Of a DNA stretch of 15,119 nucleotides, positions 8,518 to 15,119 are shown in pieces; positions within the stretch are counted from its first letter, which is position 1; every line of letters begins with the position of its first letter. This DNA comes from an uncultured Lachnospiraceae bacterium (GTDB lineage Bacteria > Bacillota > Clostridia > Lachnospirales > Lachnospiraceae). Position numbers and translations under genes: made by a program. Location of the stretch: NCBI GenBank assembly GCA_937916415.1, contig CALGGH010000121.1:1-15119 (forward strand), given 5' to 3'. Under the pieces are notes generated by a model, which saw nothing but the letters and a program-made list of their open reading frames with translations, was not told where the DNA came from and made no database searches.

Positions 8518-9207
8518 ATGGAAGACACAAAAAGGGACACTATATACGGAGATCATCTGAATGATCTGATCGCGATAAAGGACAGGCTCCTCGGGGACGT
8601 GGACAGGGTGCGCAAAGAGCTGCGCTCGTCCACCGGAATGGATCCCGTGGAGCACTGCCTTGGACGCATCAAGTCGGATGAGAGCATGCGTGAGAAGTGC
8701 GACCGTAAAGGCCTGCCGCAGAATGAGGAAAGTGCCATAAAAGTAATACGCGATGCGATCGGAATACGCGTGGTGTGTTCCTTTCTTGATGACGTCTATG
8801 CCATAAGGGACGCACTGGATGAGCTTCCCGGATGCAGGATCATTGAGGAAAAGGACTACATCCGTCACGCCAAGCCAAATGGCTATCGGAGCCTTCACCT
8901 GATACTTGAGATCGAACCGGAGTATTATCTGGATGCCGGGCCTGATGCCGGAGAGACGCATTCAGGATCGTCCGAAACGGCAGCTGATGAGCCGGCCCCG
9001 TCCGGTGAAGGGCAGAAGTATTATGCGGAGATACAGCTTCGCACGATCTCCATGGATACCTGGGGCGCACTGGAGCATCACCTTAAGTACAAAAAAGACT
9101 TAAACGGTAACGTTGACCTGATCACGAGGGAACTGAAGCGCTGCGCCGACGAGCTGGCAGCCACGGATGCTTCCATGCAGACGCTCCGTGACATGATCAT
9201 GGGATGA
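8518..9207 (+). CDS. Small alarmone synthetase, RelA/SpoT domain (GTP pyrophosphokinase)
   Basis: The protein is about 229 residues and consists of a single RelA/SpoT synthetase domain, without the HD hydrolase, TGS or ACT domains of long RSH enzymes. That matches the small alarmone synthetases (RelQ/RelP/YjbM type), which transfer pyrophosphate from ATP to GDP or GTP to make (p)ppGpp in the cytosol. Visible motifs, numbered from the GTG at 8515, are RIKSDESMREK (51-61), D80 in RDAIGIRVV as the expected metal ligand, DYIRHAKPNGYRSLHL (114-129), and E172 in EIQLRT followed by MDTWGALEHHLKYK (180-193). About 30 hydrophilic Ala/Glu/Gly/Ser-rich residues (about 138-167) separate two core strands, where typical members have only a short turn. 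An in-frame stop at 8503 limits the start to GTG 8515 or ATG 8518. Neither has an obvious Shine-Dalgarno sequence; ATG is chosen by convention. The stop is 7 nt before the response regulator, which suggests co-transcription. Confidence 0.92.
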   Translation: MEDTKRDTIYGDHLNDLIAIKDRLLGDVDRVRKELRSSTGMDPVEHCLGRIKSDESMREKCDRKGLPQNEESAIKVIRDAIGIRVVCSFLDDVYAIRDALDELPGCRIIEEKDYIRHAKPNGYRSLHLILEIEPEYYLDAGPDAGETHSGSSETAADEPAPSGEGQKYYAEIQLRTISMDTWGALEHHLKYKKDLNGNVDLITRELKRCADELAATDASMQTLRDMIMG

Positions 9208-9214
9208 ATAAGAG

Positions 9215-9877
9215 ATGAAAATACTATTGGCAGAGGATACTGCTGACTTAAACCGCGTAATATGCGCCATGCTTGAGCATGAGGGATATGAGGTCGATAC
9301 CGTTTTTGACGGGGAGGCGGCCACGGCGAAAATAAACGAGAATGGCTATGACTGCATCATCCTGGACATCATGATGCCCAAAAAGGACGGCATAGCCGTG
9401 CTTACCGATGCCAGGGCCATGAAGGTGACCACGCCGGTGCTGATGCTGACGGCCAAGGCCGAGGTGGATGACCGGGTTGCCGGACTTGACGCCGGCGCCG
9501 ATGACTATCTGGCCAAACCTTTTGCGATGAAGGAACTGATGGCCAGGGTCAGGGCTATGACACGCAGGAAGCATGAATATGCCGTCACGGCTCATTCATA
9601 TCGTGACTTTACGCTGGATGCGGAGACGCTGAGCCTGTCATGTGAAAACAGCATCAGGCTTTCGCTCAAGGAATTCGAACTCATGCAGCTGTTTACGGAG
9701 CATGCCGGAGTGGCACTTTCGGAGGACTTCATACTTACCCACGTGTGGCACGATGATGATGAAGCCGGCAGCGATACCGTGTGGCTGTACTGCAGCTATC
9801 TCAAACGCAAGCTGATGACGATCCAGTCCGAGGCGGTGATAGAAGGTGACCGAGGCGGCGAATACGTATTGAATTAG
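9215..9877 (+). CDS. OmpR/PhoB-type response regulator
   Basis: A 220-residue two-domain transcription factor. The N-terminal receiver domain (1-115) has the acidic pair E7-D8, the phospho-acceptor D51 in LDIMMPKKDG, T79 in LMLTAK and K100 in AKPF, which is a complete active site. The C-terminal winged-helix DNA-binding domain (about 128-220) carries LSLKEFELMQLF and the recognition region around VWHDDDEAGSDTVWLYCSYLKRKL, and closes with a GGEYVLN wing. The length is normal for the family. The partner is almost certainly the histidine kinase that begins 70 nt downstream. The gene starts 7 nt after the alarmone synthetase with only a weak ribosome binding site (GGGA at 9201 or AGAG at 9211), which is consistent with translational coupling. 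Its targets cannot be read from the sequence; the surface-protein genes around it are reasonable guesses. Confidence 0.96.
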   Translation: MKILLAEDTADLNRVICAMLEHEGYEVDTVFDGEAATAKINENGYDCIILDIMMPKKDGIAVLTDARAMKVTTPVLMLTAKAEVDDRVAGLDAGADDYLAKPFAMKELMARVRAMTRRKHEYAVTAHSYRDFTLDAETLSLSCENSIRLSLKEFELMQLFTEHAGVALSEDFILTHVWHDDDEAGSDTVWLYCSYLKRKLMTIQSEAVIEGDRGGEYVLN

Positions 9878-9910
9878 GGCGTCTCGCGGGCGGACAGGGT
9901 ACGTTTTCAT

Positions 9911-9936
9911 CTTCCCTGCTCCTTTTGCCTGGGAAG
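9911..9936 (+). promoter_or_regulatory. Inverted repeat overlapping the kinase ribosome binding site
   Basis: CTTCCC at 9911-9916 is complementary to GGGAAG at 9931-9936, with a 14-nt loop. The right arm is part of the purine-rich ribosome binding site GGAAGGG (9932-9938), which lies 9 nt before the kinase ATG. Folding would partly hide that site and could lower kinase output relative to the regulator. A 6-bp stem is short, so this may be chance. Confidence 0.35.
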
Positions 9937-9947
9937 GGCATATTGAC

Positions 9948-11336
9948 ATGAGCACCAGGGAAATCAACAGGCTGAGAAAAAAATTCATACTGGTATCCAC
10001 GATCTCGTTCATCCTGGTCATGTTCCTGATGGGAGGGATGATCTATGGATTCGTGCTGGGCAACATACGCGCCGAGGTTCGCCAGATCATGGACATCATC
10101 ATTGAAAACGGCGGAGAGCTGCCCGAGATACGGAGCAAAAATGTCGGCAGCGAAAGCGTGGACGGCAGGATGAACAAGGCCGGGCAGACCGGACGGCAGG
10201 GAAAAGATGAGCCTGAAGATGGGGCCCAGACTGATGATGACGTCACGCGGTCACTCGAGGAACAGATGAAGTGGGGGCTGTCGGATTTCTTTAACGGTAG
10301 TTCGGTTTTTAATTCACCTGACTTCATATACACGACCAGGTATTTTTCGGTCATATTTGATCCTGACGGAAAAGTCCGGGACGTAAAGATATCACATACC
10401 GCATCCGCGTCCGAAGAACAGGCGGAGCACTATGCGCGCGTGGCCATGGCGAGGCTGCTTAATTTTGGAAGCTTCGGCAGCTACTATTATCAGGTGGAAA
10501 AGCTTGATGACGGCGGCGCGATGGTAGTCTATCTCGACAGGACCAGTCAGACCGCCCTTACGATGCGCCTTTTCTTCTCGGTGCTGATCTTTATCGGCAT
10601 AGGTTCCGCGGCCGTATTCTTCATCATGAAGCATCTGTCGCATCACATCATCCGTCCCGAGATAGAAAACGCAGAGAGACAGAAACAGTTCATCACCAAC
10701 GCGAGTCACGAGCTCAAGACCCCGCTTGCCGTCATCAAGGCCAATACCGAGATGCAGGAGATGCTTGACGGGGAGAGCGAATGGACCCAGTCCAATCTCA
10801 GGCAGGTGTCGAGGATGGAAGGACTGATCCAAAACCTCGTGATGATAGCGCGCAGTCAGGAACAGGACAAGGACTCAGACCTGATGACGCGCATGAACGT
10901 ATCGGTTCCGGTCCGTGAGTCCGCACAGGCTTTTGCATCCATGGCAGCAGGCGATGGCAAGAGCCTGACCGTGGAAGTGAACGATGGCGTATTTTTGCGC
11001 GCGGATGACAGCAAGATGCGACAGCTCGTCTCGCTGCTTACGGATAATGCGGTGAAATACTGTGATGACGGCGGTGAGATCCGCGTCACCCTGTCACAGG
11101 AAAAGAAACAGGTGATACTCAGGGTTTCCAACCCTTATGCTGAGGGGAGCGAGGAAGAGTGCAAAAAGTTTTTTGAAAGGTTCTACAGAAGTGACGCCTC
11201 GCACAACACTGACAAGGGCGGCTATGGCATAGGCCTTTCGCTGGCCGAGGGACTGACGCATCAGATGGGAGGAGAGATTTCGGCCGAATTCGTCGCCGGA
11301 GTCATTTCATTCGCCTGCAGGTTCAGGGCAGCGTAA
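9948..11336 (+). CDS. Membrane sensor histidine kinase
   Basis: A 462-residue kinase with two membrane helices (about 13-37 and 207-228) enclosing an extracytoplasmic sensor region of about 170 residues. The first part of that region (about 60-105) is hydrophilic and probably disordered; the second (about 125-198) looks folded. No HAMP domain is visible, since only about 20 residues separate the second helix from the H-box. The H-box FITNASHELKTPLAVIK carries H254. The ATPase domain shows the N-box around N367 (LLTDNAVKYC), the F-box FFERFYRSD (408-416) and the G2 box GGYGIGLSLAEG (424-435). The usual DxGxG of the G1 box is replaced by VSNPYAEGS (393-401), a variation I recall from many clostridial kinases, so activity is still expected. 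It should phosphorylate the response regulator encoded just upstream. The start is supported by GGAAGGG 9 nt before the ATG. Confidence 0.95.
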   Translation: MSTREINRLRKKFILVSTISFILVMFLMGGMIYGFVLGNIRAEVRQIMDIIIENGGELPEIRSKNVGSESVDGRMNKAGQTGRQGKDEPEDGAQTDDDVTRSLEEQMKWGLSDFFNGSSVFNSPDFIYTTRYFSVIFDPDGKVRDVKISHTASASEEQAEHYARVAMARLLNFGSFGSYYYQVEKLDDGGAMVVYLDRTSQTALTMRLFFSVLIFIGIGSAAVFFIMKHLSHHIIRPEIENAERQKQFITNASHELKTPLAVIKANTEMQEMLDGESEWTQSNLRQVSRMEGLIQNLVMIARSQEQDKDSDLMTRMNVSVPVRESAQAFASMAAGDGKSLTVEVNDGVFLRADDSKMRQLVSLLTDNAVKYCDDGGEIRVTLSQEKKQVILRVSNPYAEGSEEECKKFFERFYRSDASHNTDKGGYGIGLSLAEGLTHQMGGEISAEFVAGVISFACRFRAA

Positions 11337-11341
11337 GTAAC

Positions 11342-11428
11342 TGATCAAGGGTGATCAAGGGGACGGTTCTTTTGATCATATTTTGAACATATGATCAAAA
11401 GAACCGTCCCCTTGATCACCCTTGATCA
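11342..11428. repeat. Perfect 40-bp inverted repeat (REP/BIME-like hairpin)
   Basis: Bases 11342-11381 and 11389-11428 are exact reverse complements over 40 bp, with a 7-nt loop (TTTGAAC). Each arm contains a tandem TGATCAAGGG-type decamer followed by GGGGACGGTTCTTTTGATCA. The element fills nearly the whole gap between the kinase stop and the next gene's start. No T-run follows, so it is not a simple intrinsic terminator. The GGGGACGGTTCTTTTG core resembles dispersed repeats that I recall near REP-associated Y1 transposases in many bacteria. No transposase is present in the window. Confidence 0.9.
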
Positions 11429-11443
11429 CCACATTCATCAGAC

Positions 11444-13219
11444 ATGAATAAAAGATCAGGTCAAATCAGGTTCATATTGGTTTTCGTCATGTGCATGCTG
11501 GCCGGCGTTCTCGTTTGTGCCCGGAAAAAGGCGATGCACGAGGACGAGTTTTATTCTTATTATTCTTCCAACCGGTCCTACGGACTCATCGCGGAGGGTG
11601 AAGTTTCAAGGGATGACGTTCTGCGCGAGCTGGAGGTGGTTCCGGGCGAAGGATTTAATTTCGGACTGGTAAGGGAAGTGCAGTCGTGGGACGTGCATCC
11701 CCCGATCTATTATTTTGCCCTGCATTTCATATGTTCCCTGTCTGCAGGTACGTTTTCCATGTGGCAGGGACTGGGATTTAACCTCTTTTGCCTGGCCGCG
11801 TGCTTAGGGCTGATGAAGCTGCTCGGCGGCCTCATCATGCCTGAGGATCCGCTGGTCGTGGACTTATGCATCGTGGCCTGGGGGCTTAGCGCGGCGACGC
11901 TCACGGGCGTGTCGTTCATCCGCATGTACGTGCTGCTGACGGCATGGATCCTGGCTGTCACGTGCCTGCACGTGAGCCGGATCAATGAGACACCGGATCA
12001 GCATTCCCCCGGATTTTGGGTACTGCTTTGGACACTGACCTTCCTGGGGTTCATGACGCACTATTATTTCCTGGTGTGGCTGGTGGCGCTGGGCGGCACG
12101 TGGAACGCGTGCGTGATCCTGCGCACCCGCTCGGTCAGGACTTCGCTCATCTACGTGGCCGTTGAAATGAGCTGCGCCGTGGCCTGCTATCTGTTTTATC
12201 CTGCATTTCCCGCACAGATGTTTAAGGGACAGCGCGGGGCGCAGGCTACGGGCAATTTCCTGGACCTGTCCAATACCTGGGAGAGGCTTCGCTTTTTTGG
12301 CGAAAAGGTCAATCGCGTGGGATTTGGCGGCGGATTATGGGTGCTTATCGGATTCGTGGTCGTCCTGATGCTTCTTGCACGGGACAAAAGAGACGGGATA
12401 CGACCAAAGATGGCCAGGTGGAATGCGGAGGACGTACCGGCACTGAACGTAAGGGAGCCATGTGATGACGATCAGATGATCATGGCCGGGAGGCGGACTT
12501 ATCTGCTCCTTTTGCCCCTGCTCTTATATTTCTGCATTGTTTCAAAGACTGCCCTCATGCTGGGGGACAGCTCCATCCGTTATCACGTGCCGGTGCTGGG
12601 CATTGCCTACATCCTGATCGGACATCTGTGCTCGAGTCGCATTCGGCTGGCTGCTCCGGCTAAATCACCGGATCCTGATGAGGCAACTGACTATGGCAGG
12701 ATGGGGACGTTGGTCGGCGTGATCGTAATGGCCGTGATGACGGCCGTGAACCTGGTCGCGGATTTTGGCGGACGGATATCATTTCTGTATCCCGAAAGGG
12801 CCGAACACGTCCGTATGCTTGAGGAATGGCGGGATGCGGAAGTGATCTATGCCTACCCTGCCGGACAGTCGTGGATCATGTGGGCCGAAGCCACGGAATT
12901 GCTGGGATTCGATAAGGTGGAATACGTGACGGCTGACGACCTGATCATGGCCGGGCTGAATGCCGGTGAGGACGCGGCCCACGATAAAGGGGACGTGAAG
13001 GATGATGATCAGGCGCCGGACGGTGACCTTGGACGGACTGATATTGGCTCAAAAGCCGGTGATCATTCCGGGGGCGTGATCCTGTATGCCGATGCATCTG
13101 CCGATACGGACCTGCTGATCAAAATGATGCTGCAGGCTCATCCTGAACTGACCGGTTCGAGATTCCTGTTCAGCGATGATTATACGGTGACTTATGCATT
13201 TGATCGACATTGGCCGTAG
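11444..13219 (+). CDS. Polytopic GT-C-like glycosyltransferase (family 39 type)
   Basis: A 591-residue membrane protein with about ten to twelve hydrophobic helices: about 8-26, 110-130, 138-155, 157-177, 190-214, 236-255, 294-312, 353-373, 380-396 and 423-441, plus weaker ones. The first outer loop carries HEDE (32-35), with the acidic pair expected for the catalytic or metal site of GT-C enzymes. WDVHPPIYYFALHF (82-95) and SFIRMYVL (157-164) match the usual 'DxHPPLYY' and 'xxRMYxL' signatures of these transferases. Such enzymes move a sugar from a polyprenyl-phosphate donor onto a glycan, lipid or protein at the outer membrane face; the acceptor here is unknown. The C-terminal segment after about 442 appears extracytoplasmic and contains a very acidic Asp/Gly-rich linker (about 507-545). 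The start lies only 15 nt after the large hairpin, and no clear Shine-Dalgarno sequence is visible. It converges with the beta-helix gene, with 18 bp between stops. Confidence 0.85.
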   Translation: MNKRSGQIRFILVFVMCMLAGVLVCARKKAMHEDEFYSYYSSNRSYGLIAEGEVSRDDVLRELEVVPGEGFNFGLVREVQSWDVHPPIYYFALHFICSLSAGTFSMWQGLGFNLFCLAACLGLMKLLGGLIMPEDPLVVDLCIVAWGLSAATLTGVSFIRMYVLLTAWILAVTCLHVSRINETPDQHSPGFWVLLWTLTFLGFMTHYYFLVWLVALGGTWNACVILRTRSVRTSLIYVAVEMSCAVACYLFYPAFPAQMFKGQRGAQATGNFLDLSNTWERLRFFGEKVNRVGFGGGLWVLIGFVVVLMLLARDKRDGIRPKMARWNAEDVPALNVREPCDDDQMIMAGRRTYLLLLPLLLYFCIVSKTALMLGDSSIRYHVPVLGIAYILIGHLCSSRIRLAAPAKSPDPDEATDYGRMGTLVGVIVMAVMTAVNLVADFGGRISFLYPERAEHVRMLEEWRDAEVIYAYPAGQSWIMWAEATELLGFDKVEYVTADDLIMAGLNAGEDAAHDKGDVKDDDQAPDGDLGRTDIGSKAGDHSGGVILYADASADTDLLIKMMLQAHPELTGSRFLFSDDYTVTYAFDRHWP

Positions 13220-13237
13220 AAATGCATAAGAAAAAAG

Positions 13238-14974
13238 TTATTTGGTATTTTCTTTTTTGACTTCTGATATGTCCTTGCCGCCCGTGAACTTATTCCAGTT
13301 CTCGAGGCCAACGTAGTCATTTCCCTGGAACTTGAACACTATCTTGTCAGGTTTGTCGTATGCATACAGGTTGTTGTTGAATTTGACGTTCTTGACGTAT
13401 TCACTGGTCATGCCGCAGCCTATTACGGCATTGGCATAATCGTGATTACGGACTATGTTGTCGGTCACGTTGATCCCGTCGCATTTTTCAAAATGGATCT
13501 CCCCGTTGGCTCCGTCGTTTACGTACAGACCGTTGTTGTACAGTATGTTGGCGGTCAGGAAGGAATTAGTCACGAAGCCGGAGGTCACCGTATTGGTGCC
13601 GCCGATCGTGATGCCCGAATCATGATTGTTGTGAACGGTGTTGTTGGCGACGGTTATGTTGGTGGTTGGATAGTAATAATTGTTATTTTCAGCCGCAACT
13701 TCGATGCCGTATGCATTTTCGTATACGAAATTGCCGTCTATCCGGGAGTCCTTGGCACCGCTTACGTATATGCCCGCGCATGCGGCAAAGGGCGACACGC
13801 ACTGATATACGTTATTGCCGCTGATCGTGCAGTTGCGTGGCTGGTCCAGGACGGGATCGCTGCAGTAGCCGCCTCCGCCGTACAGGTCTATGCCGATGTT
13901 TGAGATGCCGTACACGTTATTGCCGTCCACGTGTATGTTGGAGACGTTGCCCGATGCGGCGATGGCTTCGGAAAGCCCCGTGTACATGTCGTGCACGGTG
14001 TTGTTGTATATGGTCACCGTGTCGATGGACTTGTCCTCCGTCGATCCGGTTCCGTAGGCCAGTATTGCGTACGCCCCGCCGGCACCCGGAGATGCCGTGG
14101 TGGAAATGTTGGTGAATTCACAGTTGCTGATCTCTATGTTCTTTTCGCCGCCGGTCATGAACACACCATACACCCAGTTGGAATATGAGTAGCCTATGCG
14201 CAGGTTATTGATGCTTATGTTGGAATTGCCGTTTATGTCAAAGATGGCTCCGGATTCTCCGGGAGCCAGGCCTACGGTGGCGGAGCCGCCCGGATAGACG
14301 GTCACCGTGATCTTGCCGTTGGCGCTTCCGGAATTAGTGAACGTGTTGGCACCGTTATACGTGCCGCTCATGAGATATATGGTATGGCCGGGAGTGACCG
14401 TATCAAGTGCCTTTTGCACCGTAAAAAACGGATTGTCATATGAACCGTCCCCACCGTCATCATTTCCGTAGGTAGCCACGTAGAGGTCCATGCTTTTGCG
14501 CTCGAGGGTGTCTGCGACGGTGTCTGCGGCATTATTGATGATCTGCGCGGCCGTCCCGCCCATGCCCGTGGTATCACCCCTGCTTGACAGGCTGTTGCTT
14601 TCCGGAGTGACAGGTGCGGCATCCGTGCCTTCGGCTGTGTCGGGGGCGGCCGGCTCGGTGGTGGCTTCAGAATCACTTTCGGGTTTGTAAAAAGGTGATA
14701 TGCCGCCTCCGGTGACGTAGGGATCCGTTCCCTCGGCATTTTCACCATCGGGAGATCCTTCGTCAGTGCCTTCGCCCGGGCCTTCTGCAGGCAAAGGGGC
14801 GTCCTGATCCGCAGCCTCTTCCCCCGTCTCGGGTATCTGGGGAGACGCGTCGCCTAAGTTTACGACGTCACCGTTGTTCATGTAAATGGACGCGCCTGCG
14901 GCCCCGCAGCCGGTGGATGCCAGGCTTAGGGCGATGGATAATGCGAATAATTTGGGCAAATGATTCTTTTTCAT
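13238..14974 (-). CDS. Secreted right-handed beta-helix protein, probable lipoprotein
   Basis: A 578-residue exported protein. Residues 1-22 form a signal sequence ending in LASTGC; C23 fits a lipobox loosely, since Ser rather than Leu stands three residues before it. A Pro/Glu/Gly/Asp/Thr-rich linker (about 35-158) probably spans the cell wall. LYVATYGNDDGGDGSYDNPF followed by TVQKALDTVTPGHTIYLMSGTY (164-206) is the familiar entry to DUF1565/pectate-lyase-like beta-helices. About ten parallel beta-helix turns follow (250-540), with recurring 'NITVxNNxVxxN' patterns at about 252, 279, 319, 346, 381, 409, 439, 473, 501 and 529. The fold is typical of polysaccharide lyases and glycan-binding surface proteins. 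No catalytic triad can be assigned, so enzymatic activity is unproven. The ATG at 14974 has a weak ribosome binding site but is followed directly by the signal peptide. Composition resembles the neighbouring GC-rich genes. Confidence 0.92.
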   Translation of the reverse strand: MKKNHLPKLFALSIALSLASTGCGAAGASIYMNNGDVVNLGDASPQIPETGEEAADQDAPLPAEGPGEGTDEGSPDGENAEGTDPYVTGGGISPFYKPESDSEATTEPAAPDTAEGTDAAPVTPESNSLSSRGDTTGMGGTAAQIINNAADTVADTLERKSMDLYVATYGNDDGGDGSYDNPFFTVQKALDTVTPGHTIYLMSGTYNGANTFTNSGSANGKITVTVYPGGSATVGLAPGESGAIFDINGNSNISINNLRIGYSYSNWVYGVFMTGGEKNIEISNCEFTNISTTASPGAGGAYAILAYGTGSTEDKSIDTVTIYNNTVHDMYTGLSEAIAASGNVSNIHVDGNNVYGISNIGIDLYGGGGYCSDPVLDQPRNCTISGNNVYQCVSPFAACAGIYVSGAKDSRIDGNFVYENAYGIEVAAENNNYYYPTTNITVANNTVHNNHDSGITIGGTNTVTSGFVTNSFLTANILYNNGLYVNDGANGEIHFEKCDGINVTDNIVRNHDYANAVIGCGMTSEYVKNVKFNNNLYAYDKPDKIVFKFQGNDYVGLENWNKFTGGKDISEVKKENTK

Positions 14975-15015
14975 AATCTATTTATCGGTTGCAAGACAGT
15001 CAAACCTAATACATA

Positions 15016-15046
15016 AAGGAAAGACTGATTTAGTCAGTCTTTCTTT
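15016..15046. promoter_or_regulatory. Strong hairpin upstream of the beta-helix gene
   Basis: GAAAGACTGA at 15019-15028 pairs perfectly with TCAGTCTTTC at 15034-15043 around a 5-nt loop. The stem extends outward by three more pairs, including one wobble. On the minus strand it lies about 40 nt before the beta-helix start and is followed by a weak T-rich stretch (CCTTTATG). It could be a terminator for a minus-strand gene to the right of the window, a plus-strand terminator, or an attenuator in the gene's leader. Confidence 0.55.
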
Positions 15047-15077
15047 AGGAACTGTAGCAGAATTACTTAGGAACTGT
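15045..15077. repeat. 11-bp direct repeat with 22-bp spacing (possible operator)
   Basis: TTAGGAACTGT occurs at 15045-15055 and again at 15067-15077. The 22-bp period is about two helical turns, which would put both copies on the same DNA face. This is the arrangement expected for tandem sites of a dimeric regulator such as an OmpR-type protein. The copies lie 70-105 bp upstream of the beta-helix start. No protein can be assigned. Confidence 0.45.
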
Positions 15078-15119
15078 CACGAAATAATCTTGCCTTTTTG
15101 CTTGTCTGGATTCACAGAA

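Noticed and set aside
11342..11428. A simple rho-independent terminator for the kinase operon
   Set aside because: No T-run follows on either side. The length and perfect symmetry fit a repeat element better, although it might still affect read-through.
1..15119. CRISPR array, tRNA, rRNA or transposase genes
   Set aside because: No regularly spaced short repeats, tRNA-like folds, rRNA segments or transposase motifs were seen.

Overview
The window looks like a chromosomal segment of a Gram-positive anaerobe, most likely a Lachnospiraceae-type clostridium. The evidence is the type of histidine kinase (a 'GGYGIGLS' G-box with no HAMP domain), a small alarmone synthetase, a Firmicute-style signal peptide and lipobox, and a very large secreted repeat protein. 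The taxonomic call is an inference from gene style; there is no rRNA or other marker gene here.

Layout: (1) 1-122 holds two hairpins that look like terminators of a gene lying to the left. (2) 123-395 is an AT-rich leader without a gene, containing several small inverted repeats and a good ribosome binding site. (3) 396-8462 is one giant gene for a secreted protein of about 2,688 residues. It has a signal peptide, an N-terminal beta-rich region, five diverged copies of a module of about 213-248 residues that I do not recognise, and C-terminal Ig-like domains. It has no visible cell-wall anchor. Its 5' half is AT-rich and its 3' half is GC-rich like the neighbouring genes. (4) 8515-11336 holds three genes on the same strand: a small RelA/SpoT-type (p)ppGpp synthetase, an OmpR-type response regulator and a sensor histidine kinase. 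They probably form one signalling operon. (5) 11342-11428 is a perfect 40-bp inverted repeat with a 7-nt loop, resembling REP/BIME-type hairpins. (6) 11444-13219 encodes a polytopic GT-C-like glycosyltransferase. (7) 13238-14974, on the opposite strand and converging with it, encodes a secreted, probably lipid-anchored, right-handed beta-helix protein. (8) 14975-15119 is its leader, with a strong hairpin and an 11-bp direct repeat spaced by 22 bp.

How the genes may work together is inference. The products are mostly surface-directed: a giant exported protein, a membrane glycosyltransferase using a lipid-linked donor, and a surface beta-helix protein typical of polysaccharide binding or cleavage. 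They flank a stress and sensory module. The region may couple an envelope signal and alarmone synthesis to cell-surface remodelling. The most unusual items are the repeat module of the giant protein with its composition shift, the alarmone synthetase placed directly before a two-component pair, and the perfect 87-nt hairpin element.
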